Part shown: piece after piece, positions 43,100 to 51,814 of the stretch
Position numbering within the stretch: the stretch's first letter is position 1
How the letters are laid out: each line of letters starts with the position of its first letter
Assembly: GCF_040954645.1 (NCBI RefSeq)
Contig: NC_092806.1
Coordinates: forward strand, 136,104,976 to 136,168,975
Direction of reading: 5' to 3'
Length of the DNA stretch: 64,000 bases
Source: Diabrotica undecimpunctata
Taxonomy: Eukaryota; Arthropoda; Insecta; Coleoptera; Chrysomelidae
Translations under genes and position numbers: made by a program
Notes under the pieces: model-generated
Database searches by the model: none
Told to the model about the DNA's origin: nothing
The model's input: the letters and a program-made list of their open reading frames with translations, nothing else

Positions 43100-45545
43100 A
43101 AGAAGAACATCATCATCATCATCAATTAGCCTATATTTGTCCACTGCTGAACATAGGCCTCCCGTAAAATTTTCCACCTATTTCTATCTTGAGCTTCTTG
43201 CATCCAGTTTCTGGTGATGCGCCTGATATCATCCGTCCATCTAGTCGGTAGTCGTCCTCTGCTTCGATATGTCTCTTGCCTTCGTCGCCATTCCAGAATC
43301 TTTCTGGTCCATCTATTATCCGTTAATCTGGCAACATGTCCGGCCCAAGCCCATTAAGCCATGGCTATTTTTTCAACTGCATCTGTGACTCCTGTTCTTC
43401 TTATTTCTAGGTTTGGTACTTTATCTCTGATGGTAATACCTAATATTGATCTTTCCATAGCGCGTTGTGTAACTCTTATTTTATATATTCTTCTTTTTGT
43501 CAGAGTCAGTGTTTCTGCACCATATGTAAGAACCGGTAAAACGCACTGGTTAAAAATCTTTCTTTTTAAACAAACTGGGATAATAGACTTAAAAATGTTA
43601 TTCAATCTACCAAAGGCAGTCCATGTGAGACCTATCCTTCTTTGTATTTCAGTTGTCTGATTATCTCGGCCTAAGCGAATCTCATGCCCTAGATATTTGT
43701 AAGCTATTACTTGGTCGATGCTATGGCTCTCAATCAGAATTTTACCGCTAACTACAAGGTTGGTCATAAATTTTGTCTTTGAGGTGTTTATTTTAAGACC
43801 AATTGTTTTGACACTTTATAGAGCGTGTGCAGCATTTTTGTAGTTTTATCAACTCTATCACATATTAAAACGATGTCATCGGCAAATCTCAGGTGGTTCA
43901 GATCTTCCCCATTTATATTAATTCCCATGTTATCCTGTCGTTTCATTTGCTTGAACATATATTCAAGAACAGCTGTAAACAATTTAGGGGAGATAGTATC
44001 ACCCTGTCTAATTCCACGTTCTATTCGAATCTTCTTGGTAGATGAAGGCGGACACAAGCTGTACCAGTTTCGTAAATACTTTTAATCAAGGTGATATATC
44101 GGTAGTCAATGCGGCAGTCAGCCAGTGCTCGAAGCATTTTATGATGATCTATACTATCAAACGCCTTTTCATAATCTACGAATATAAGAAAGACAGGCTT
44201 GTTATACTCTGTACACTTTTCTATTAGCGTTTTTATAACTTGTAGATGATCATTTGTCCCATATCTGGAGAGGAACCCAGTCTCTTCACAAGGTTGGTAA
44301 CTATCCAGTTTGTTCACAAGCCGTTTTGTTATTATCTTCATGAATAGTTTGTATGTATGGGAGAGCAAACTAATAGGTCTGTAGTTCTTTGTCTTTGTCT
44401 TTGTTCTGATGTCTGAAATGTCACCTTTTTTGTGCATTATGGTTATTATTGCATTATGCCACTGGAAGGGGGTTACGCCTCTTGTCAAACAAGTATTGAA
44501 CATTCCGCCTCCTTCTTTGATTTGTTTAATGACCATCCCATCTTCTCCAGGTGATTTATTGTTTTTCATCTCCGAGAGAGCTGATTTTATTTCCTCTGTT
44601 GTGATATCTGGGATGTCTTCTGAGCCTACATTTGGAACTTTTGGTATTTGATTTTGATCAGGATTTGGAAGTTCTTCTCGCTTATACAATTCTGAGTAAC
44701 AATCTTGAGCAATTTTTAATATATCTTCCTTATTTGTTGTAGTTTCTCCTTTTTATTTACAAGTTTACAAATATTTTTCGATCCTTCAGTCATTTGTCGG
44801 CGCAGAACCTTTAAACTTTTATTTTTATCAATGGTTTGAGTTATGTATTCGGTATTGTAATTGTTCTTTTCGAATGGATTTTGTAATATCTGTGTTTAAC
44901 TGTCTAAGTGTTATAAAATTATCTGTGTATTTGTCTTTCAATTCTCTTCTTTTGTTTATAACATCTTTAGTAGCTTGAGTGAGTGCATCCATCTTGTTTT
45001 TTCCTTTTTCCTTATATTTTCTATGAGCGTTTCGAATCGCACTATTTATTCGCATGTTTGTCACCTCTATATCTAATGCATTTTTATTTAGATTTTCTAC
45101 TTCTTTTAGTTCTGAAATTATGAGATTCTGATAAGCTACTCTATCTTCTATCGATTTCCATTTATTAGAATGCCTTTCTGTTATCATTGCTGTCCTCTCT
45201 CGTCTAATGCTGATCATTATTTTTGCTCTAACCAACCGATGGTCACTCCCAACAGTGATTTTATTAATTACTGTAACATCTTGGACAATATTTTTTCTGT
45301 TTGTGATGATGAAATCAATTTTGTTTTTTGTTATGCCTTCTGGACTATCCCACGTCCACTTACGTTGTTGGTCCTTTTTGAAAAATTTGTTCATCACATA
45401 GAGTCGATGATGCAACAAAAAATGTAGTAGCACACCTCCTCTATCATTTCGCTCACGGTATCCAAATGAGCCCATAGTAACTTCTGCGTTATCTTCTTTA
45501 AATCCAAATTTAGCGTTAAAATCGCCCATTAAGATTAGGTGGGGT
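43100..45545 (-). pseudogene. RTE-like LINE (second subfamily), endonuclease to 3' end
   Basis: Minus-strand order: endonuclease MGDFNAKFGFKEDNAEVTMG, KNKIDFIITNRKNIVQDVTV and SDHRLVRAK (44828-45529, open 233 codons); linker; RT IKSALSEMKNNKSPGEDGMV, KNYRPISLLSHTYKLFMKII, FVDYEKAFDSIDHHKMLR (44021-44689), GIRQGDTISPKLFTAVLEYM and LRFADDIVLICD (43870-43890); C-terminus VLTYGAETLTL, VTQRAMERSILGITIRDKVP, WAGHVARLTDNRWTRKILEW. It ends with an (ATG)n/(GAT)n-type tract at 43108-43123. Two or three frameshifts and stops, otherwise well preserved. The start of the endonuclease is cut at about 45545. Confidence 0.88.
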
Positions 45546-46044
45546 ATTTATCTTTTTCTATGGCTCTTAAGAAGAACAGTTATTTAAAAATACATAATAA
45601 AAGTAATTATCTTTTAAGAGTCAGAAAGAAAAGTCAGTTCAAAATATTGTTTATGGTTTTTGCAATCGCTGCGCTTGTGAATAGCCGTAGTTTGTGATTA
45701 CGACTTTAGGAAATGTTATTTTTCTCTAAATTCTTAATAGTTAATTCCAAAATATTTCTATAGGGGAAAGAGGTCTACATTCGGCTATAGGGAACATTCG
45801 GCTATTCTTAATAATTTTAAATTCTTTTTGAATTTCGCGCCAGTTTTACTATAAACGGTTGGAAGTATGTTGGTATTTTACCGGGCTAGTTGTTCTTGGT
45901 GCTCCCACGTTTTTAGATATTTTTTCCAAGTGAAGTGTAAAATAGTGTCGTCAAGGTAAGTTTTAAGTAATTTAAGTAATTCTAGGTAAGTTTTAAGTAA
46001 TAATATAAATTTAATTTTAAAGCTTAAGTAATTATATAAATTTA
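45546..46044. other. Non-coding; tandem ACATTCGGCT motif
   Basis: ACATTCGGCT occurs twice (45777 and 45794) separated by ATAGGGA. The same 10-mer, on both strands, forms the hairpin at 48334-48358, so this may be one end of the mariner-like element at 48.4 kb. No gene seen. Confidence 0.45.
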
Positions 46045-46150
46045 TTAAAATTATACTTCTATACTCGCGTTCGACGTTGGAAATTTGTACGGGAGTGAAT
46101 CGGCAAAATCATTACATATGTAAGATATAGGTAAGAGAGAGACAGAAGAT
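46045..46150. repeat. Inverted-repeat partner of 48010-48115
   Basis: About 105 bp, with TTATACTTCTATAC at the outside and CAAAATCATTACATATGTAA then TAGGTAAGAGAGAG inside, matches 48010-48115 in reverse complement at roughly 80-85% by eye. The pair encloses about 1.9 kb. Terminal repeats of an unidentified element are a possibility. Confidence 0.65.
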
Positions 46151-46437
46151 ATATTTGCTCTCTCTTTCTTTCTCAAGAATGACAATGTTCCTTTTGTAAA
46201 TATATTTAATATTTATTAATATTATTATTATTTTATATTATTTCTGTAGATATATACATTTGGCCAAAGTCTTTTACAAATAAATATCCCTCCTGGAACT
46301 TCTATGAATTGTAATAACCTTTCCATTTTTGGAATACAATAAATAAATAAACACACACACAAAATACAACTAAAAAACTGATATCTTAATAATGTTCTTG
46401 TCAAATAATGACATTGATTAGGCACCTTATTATTTAA

Positions 46438-46502
46438 GGTTACTGGTCGAATGAGTTTAAGCGCGGTATTTTGAACCAGAAGTCGCGAGTTCGATCCAAA
46501 TG
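46438..46502 (+). repeat. tRNA-like sequence, probable SINE head or tRNA relic
   Basis: TGGTCGAATGAGTTTAAGC resembles a D-arm/A box, and CGCGAGTTCGATCC resembles a T-arm/B box at tRNA-like spacing. A 7-base loop closed by GGT/ACC sits where the anticodon would be. Acceptor and T stems do not pair, so a working tRNA is unlikely. Confidence 0.35.
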
Positions 46503-47379
46503 AGGGAATACATTTTTTTAATTATTATGTTCTGATTTTTGTCACTTTGGTTTTAAAAATCAAAGAATGGAAAAATCATAATATCTTTTTAAATATTGTT
46601 TTACATTATTTAATTTGCCAAACTATTTTATTTACCATTGAATATTTAGTACATATAGTAGTCATGGGCGTAGAGATGAAAGGGACAAATATAATGATTG
46701 TTATTTTAAATTTCTTTTATGTATGGAGATAAATCTCAAAAAAGGACGATTTTATTTTTAAATTAAGATTTTTTGGCCTATATATGATACTAGTGACGTA
46801 ATCCATCTGGGAAGAAAGAGTTATTCTTTCACCGAGAGTTAATTTAATAAGATTTTCACAATTTAGTGGGGATTTTGAAACGGTGCCACAAAGAATCAAA
46901 ACAATTCAGGGATCTAATGATTTATCCAAGTGCTTTCAAATAATATATTAATTTCCCCATGGTCCCATTTAAAAGTATCTTACAAAATGGCGCCAAGACG
47001 CTATTAATAAAACTGAGGCTTAGTTCAGTTACCTAAAAATTTAGTAATTCAAGTTTTAAGGTTCAGAAAAGAGTTGTTTGGGTTATTTTGTTTTTTTTTT
47101 CACGTTAGCATATTGAATACATTCATTCATTTTCGCTAGAATATATGTTGAATAATAATATGTTGTAATTATCTCCACAATTTATGAGAAAAAACTATAT
47201 ACTAAAATTTTAATATTTATTATTAAGGACTCAATAGTTATTGTCTGTCTGTTTTTTTGCCTTTATGTGCTATAACTATAAAATCCTAAAAACTTGATAT
47301 TTAATACATAGCTTGGTCTAAGGTCAAACACTATTGAATTTCTTTTTCTTATTCTTATTCTTTATAAGCAATTCTGCTT
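46503..47379. other. No gene recognised
   Basis: Interior of the inverted-repeat pair, AT-rich; no transposase or RT motif before the LINE fragment at 47380. Confidence 0.4.
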
Positions 47380-47830
47380 GTTCATTGGCGAATTAATACA
47401 TCTATGGAAGGTTGTCAATCCGTCTTTTGTCCAGAAGTCCAATACTTCTGGTGACTTACCTCTTACTATTTTGACGACACAAGTCTCCCCCATTATGCTT
47501 ATGGGGTTATTCTATTTTAATTTTTTCTATTTATTGTCTCTTCGCTTATACACGGTACGGTACATTTTTTTCTAATGTCTTCGCTTCTCTTTCGATCTCT
47601 CAGCGTATTTCCTGTAACTCTTCTCAGTACTCCCACTCTCATCTCTGCCGTTTCCAGTGTCTTTGTGTTGTGGCTCTGTCGGGTCTTGTTTATGAGGCAT
47701 ATGTCATTATTGGTCTTACACTGGCTTTATAAATTCTTGACTTTATCTCAGTGTTAATGTGTCTGTTTCGCCATATAGTGTTATTAATTCATCCTGTCTG
47801 TCTATTTGCTTTTTGTACTTGATTTCTCAC
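47380..47830 (-). pseudogene. LINE C-terminal fragment, copy of 4920-5290
   Basis: Close match, base for base over about 370 bp, to the C-terminal part of the remnant at 4895-5730, including the block encoding WNNPISIMGETCVVKIVRG and the CHINTEIKSRIYKASVRPI region. It has stops and is isolated from any RT. Confidence 0.7.
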
Positions 47831-48009
47831 TTTTTTGTCCAAGGCTCCATAGCTGCACAATTTAGTTGCACATTAGTAATAATGGTATTTTATTTTCATT
47901 ACTTTTCATCAAAATATTGATTCAATCCTTCATTTACTATATTCCTATTACAGGTCAAATGTTGTTTATATACAGCAAACGATGCACCATATACCTATAT
48001 ACCTAACTC

Positions 48010-48115
48010 TTTCTTTTTCTGCTCTCTCTTACCTATAACATTACATATGTAATGATTTTGCAGATTGACTCCCATATAAATTTGAAATGGCAAACGCGTG
48101 TATAGAAGTATAACT
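48010..48115. repeat. Inverted-repeat partner of 46045-46150
   Basis: See the entry at 46045. Immediately outside it lies the small perfect hairpin at 48122-48141. Confidence 0.65.
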
Positions 48116-48121
48116 TCTACC

Positions 48122-48141
48122 GGCAGTCCCACTGGACTGCC
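48122..48141. repeat. Perfect 8-bp hairpin
   Basis: GGCAGTCC-CACT-GGACTGCC: 8-bp arms with a 4-base loop, adjoining the inverted repeat. Function unknown; possibly an element end. Confidence 0.7.
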
Positions 48142-48333
48142 ACACCCGCTTTTTTGTCGGTATCGTAGCACCGTTTTTGTTTTAGATCTTTGATTTGTGT
48201 AATACGTACTAGGCTACTATGTTACCTATATTATTATGGCAAAACATAACCTTAAATACTTTTTCTCCTAAACTTTTCTGCACAAAATAAGTCTAAAGTG
48301 CAGATGGTGAATATTCACCTGGACTGTACGGGT

Positions 48334-48358
48334 AACATTCGGCTACCAGCCGAATGTT
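48334..48358. repeat. Perfect 11-bp hairpin of the ACATTCGGCT motif
   Basis: AACATTCGGCT-ACC-AGCCGAATGTT. It reuses the motif that is tandem at 45777-45803 and lies about 110 bp upstream of the mariner-like transposase. Confidence 0.75.
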
Positions 48359-48464
48359 TCCCATTTAAAACGAGATAAACGAGATATTGTTAATATTTAT
48401 CGAGATCAAATCGACAATTTATCGCACAATCAGAGAATGTTAAGAAGGAATACCATGTGTTAAC

Positions 48465-49343
48465 TTGCGTAAAAGTGGCCGACTGCGGATTTTGAACCAT
48501 ATAAGAGAGGCAAGACTGATTGAAGCAGCTAAGAACAAAATTGGGGTCTCACAGCGAAAACTGGCCAGAAGATTTCATGTTGGAAAGACTACAGTATACA
48601 GGACCCTATCGAGTAACAATATTATCTACCGGAAAAGAAGGAAAGCTCCAAAATACACAGATGATCAATTAGAGAGAATTCCGAGATGTTGCCGCGCGTT
48701 AAGGCGAGTGTATTTCGTCAACAAGTTGATCGTGATGGACGATAAAAAATATTTTACTTTGTCCAACTCTGAGATGAAGGGTGACGATGGGTTTTACACG
48801 AACGATTACGAAAATGTACCGGATGAAATAAAATTCAACAGTAAGAAAAAATTTGAGGACAAAATTTTTGGTATGGTGTGCAATTTCTGAGGCTGGCTTT
48901 ATCTCACAGCCCTACATTGGTGTTGTTCGACGCGAAGCCTTAAACGCAAATATTTATATTCAAAGATGTCTCTCTAAATTGCTTCAGTTTGTGAACACAC
49001 ATCATACAAATGATCAAATAGTCTTTTGGCCAGATCTTGCTTCATGTGATTACGCGAGGATCACAAGGGACTGGTACGAAACTAACAATATTACCTTTGT
49101 ACCGAAAGCAGACAATCCCCCCAACCTACCTCTGGCTTATCCAATTGAAGAGTTCTGGGCAATATTAAGTCAGAAAGTCTATAATAACGGATGGGAAGCA
49201 CAAAATCAGGAACAGTTAAGACGATGCATATATACAAAAATTTGAGAAATTGACGCCGAAGTCGTCGAAAGGATGATGCAACGTGTCAGGGGAATTATTA
49301 GGCAAATCGAAAATAATGTCTGTCATTTGAATTTTGATGTATA
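48465..49343 (+). pseudogene. Mariner/Tc1-superfamily transposase, frameshifted
   Basis: First frame (48465-48890) has an HTH region KIGVSQRKLARRFHVGKTTV and then VMDDKKYFTLSNSEMKGDDG with the first catalytic Asp. A frameshift near 48870 moves to the second frame (to 49245): WCAISEAGFISQPYIGVVRR, FWPDLASCDYARITRDWYET with the second Asp, and PIEEFWAILSQKVYNNGWEA with the Glu. Weak continuation VERMMQRVRGIIRQIENN reaches 49343. The catalytic triad is present. A stretch between HTH and first Asp is shorter than usual and may be deleted (around 48680-48700). The first frame starts at a non-ATG; upstream text in another frame (RDQIDNLSHNQRMLRRN) may be the true N-terminus. Confidence 0.82.
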
Positions 49344-49484
49344 ATATGGATAGTTAAGTTAAATTGTTGAATAATATAATAAAAATATAAGATTATTGCG
49401 GTTAGAGTTATATGCTTTTGAAATTTTTCCCAAAACTTTATTACCATACGTTATTAGGCAGATAGAAGCCTTTGAAATGTGTGT

Positions 49485-49830
49485 TTTTTGAAGGATGTCA
49501 AAGATCTCTTGGATAAAACACGTAACCAAGAATCAAGTGCTGTGAAGGATGGGGACTAAGAGAGAACTCCAAAACATTGTAAACAACTAAAAAAGTAGGT
49601 ATCTAGAACATATTTACAGAAGAAAAAATATACCTTTCTATGACTCATAATAAAAAAAAAGTGAAAGTAAAAAGATGTACAGAAGAAATAAAATGCTTGT
49701 GGCTAAAGAAAGTAATAAACTGGATAGTCATTAACACTCATTCATTATTTAGAAGCCAAAACAAGAGCAATTTGCTGTAATTATAGCCAATTTTAAGTAA
49801 AGGAGAAGATATTTTAAGAAGAAGATATAT
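49485..49830 (+). pseudogene. RTE-like LINE 3' end, plus strand, decayed
   Basis: Pieces: ISWIKHVTNQEVL, YLEHIYRRKKYTFL-like, and a KGKRCTEEIKCLWLK block matching the GRRR..WLRN region, ending in AAGAAGAAG-type sequence near 49815-49830. Opposite orientation to the next LINE piece. Confidence 0.5.
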
Positions 49831-49844
49831 TGAAAATAGTTAAT

Positions 49845-50880
49845 GAGAGCACACAGCCCTGTCTTACTCCTCACATGATCTTCACCTAAGCGTAACTTCA
49901 GCAAGCTGGTTCCAATACAAATTTAAGATTATTAGAATGTGGTTTTGATCTACTTTTACTATTTTTAGGACAGCGATCATTTTCTGGTATTGACAAGGAT
50001 CAAACGCTTTAACGTTCAATAAAGCAAATGTAGACGTTGCAGCTGTCGTCACACCAGTTCTTGAGCAGGATCTGCAAAGTAAAAAGTGCGCTTATCGTGT
50101 ACCCATGGACTTGCGAAATCCAACTGTATTTCTTCTAAATTTTCTTCGCATTTGTTTTAAGTCCTTAAAAAATCTTAAGTGCATGACTTATAAAGCTGAT
50201 GATCCGTAACTCCTTTTGACGTGACAACGTCTTAAATTAGGTTGTGGCTCGGAGTCATTCATGAAAAAGTGTAACGCCCGCTCACGTCTGTTACAGTGAG
50301 TCACCGAACGAGAGAGAGTTTCGCCGGACCGGCGAATGCCTTGCGTCTTTCTCCCACTCAAACATGATCGGTCCGCTGCGCGCGCAGCACTAGAGAATTA
50401 GGCGCGTTGAATCGGTGCGTGCTTCCGTGCTTGTGTCACTGTCTTTCTCGAGCGTTCTTGGCGTTCAAGACACATTACGGCAGAAACACTTCTTTTCATT
50501 TCTACACACTACACTACACTATCCTCAACAAAATCACTCAAATAGAAATTAGTTAAGTTTAAGTTTACATGTACAATGTTTTAGTAAACAAAATATATTT
50601 CTATAGTTAAAATTTGTGCAATTCTTATTTTCATTCAATTCCTTGTTCCTATTGTGCAATTTAATAATATTCATATCAATAAATATTCTACCGAGAAAAA
50701 GACGTTGTCACGTAAAATCTTCGCCCGTAAAACCGACTTTACAGGCAACCGATTTTTTTGCAGATAATTTCTTTGGCATTGCGACAAAATGTTGACAATA
50801 TCCATTCGTCTGGAATGTTATGTAAATCGTAGATGGCGTTGAAAAGTTTACTTAACTTCTTTGTGCCCACATATCACCTT
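49845..50880 (-). pseudogene. RTE-like LINE RT fragment, interrupted by a MITE-like insertion
   Basis: Right piece (50735-50880) resembles an IPEEW..STF.PLPKK block. Left piece (49845-50215) reads RIISFISHALKIF, GFRKSMGTR, ALLNVKAFDPCQYQKMIAVL, LIILNLYWNQLAEVTLR and a degenerate CVLSP end. The two are consecutive RT segments, separated by the insertion at 50219-50713. Multiple stops. Confidence 0.6.
50219..50713. mobile_element. MITE-like insertion, GC-richer than surroundings
   Basis: A 495-bp segment with 15-bp perfect inverted ends ACGTGACAACGTCTT (50219-50233; 50699-50713). The left half is unusually GC-rich (GTAACGCCCGCTCACG, GCCGGACCGGCGAATGCC, GCTGCGCGCGCAGC). It holds no coding frame. 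It sits inside a LINE RT, which fixes it as an insertion. No target duplication could be confirmed. A non-autonomous DNA transposon is most likely. Confidence 0.65.
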
Positions 50881-51599
50881 CATAATTTCGTATATTAAAA
50901 ACTTCTAATATATCAAAACTGTAAAGAAATATTTTTATTCTTTTAATATTTAATAACCTTTTATTCTTTTATATTTTTAATTATCATTTTTAATGGGAAT
51001 ATGAGTACCTTAGGTCAACCATATTTTATTTATAAGTGTTTACTATATTCAAACATTTTCTTACTAAACATATCTATGCTCTTTACAACTTTATTTCCTT
51101 AATAATATTTATAAATTTGGTGAAAATTGAAGGAAAGTAATTATTATTTGAATGCGACCCCTTTAATTATGCTCCAAAAATTAATTATCCGTTTTATTTT
51201 CGGATAAGTTGCGAGAACTTCTATTAAAATCTTAGTAAGGAAATACATTGTTACGTAAACCATTGGCGGATTCTGCATAATTTACGCAAAGGGAAATAAA
51301 TTTTCTTTAAATAAATGAAATACGACTTCCGGAAGGAAATAAGGATAATGGTCAAATACAAATAAACAAAGTAGTGGTAAAACAAAAAGAGAAATCAAAC
51401 GATTTCTACCTGGCGAAACCGAATTCAAATTTTTACCACTGTGTTTTCTAAAACTTGCGAAACAAACAGCTGGATAAATTACTCGGCAAGGGAATCTAAA
51501 AATTGCATTCCACATGCCGTTCATCCTGGTCAAGATTCGTAGTCAATTCAGTTTCTGGTACTCCAAACGAAATAAGTAATAAAACATAACGCCGGTATT
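50881..51599. other. No gene recognised
   Basis: AT-rich; a minus-strand frame at 51282-51533 has no recognisable motif. Confidence 0.4.
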
Positions 51600-51708
51600 A
51601 GATTTTTGTTTTGATACAGGGCAGCGACAACCGCTTATACGTATTTCGACCTCTTTAAGTCTCGTCAGAACGGTATAGCCACTGCTCTGAACCAAAACAA
51701 AAATCTCT
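51600..51708 (-). repeat. Imperfect hairpin enclosing a hammerhead
   Basis: Outer arms AGATTTTTGTTTTG (inner strand of 51600-51613 and its reverse complement at 51695-51708) continue as GCAGTGGC paired with GTCGCTGC, with small internal loops. The whole 109-bp unit folds back on itself with the hammerhead core in the loop. No protein is encoded. Confidence 0.75.
51630..51674 (-). ncRNA. Near-canonical hammerhead ribozyme motif
   Basis: Minus-strand RNA. Stem I ACCGUU (51674-51669) pairs with AGCGGU (51635-51630). Core CUGACGA lies at 51668-51662, stem II GAC...GUC with 7-8 loop bases (51661-51648), and GAAA at 51647-51644. Stem III is the loopless palindrome AUACGUAU (51644-51637), and H17 = A at 51636. 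Every invariant core base is present. Stem III without a loop fits the minimal hammerheads of Penelope-like elements, thought to work best as dimers. Cleavage would fall 3' of 51636. Confidence 0.7.
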
Positions 51709-51814
51709 CCCGTCCTAGACAATAGTTATCAAAATAACTATATACGGACAGAAAGTAGTGGTAGTTATTTATAGTATACAGGTAGTTATTATAGTTTGTC
51801 TCAATTATCTTGTT

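Noticed and set aside
46438..46502. Functional tRNA gene
   Set aside because: A- and B-box-like strings are present, but acceptor and T stems do not pair.
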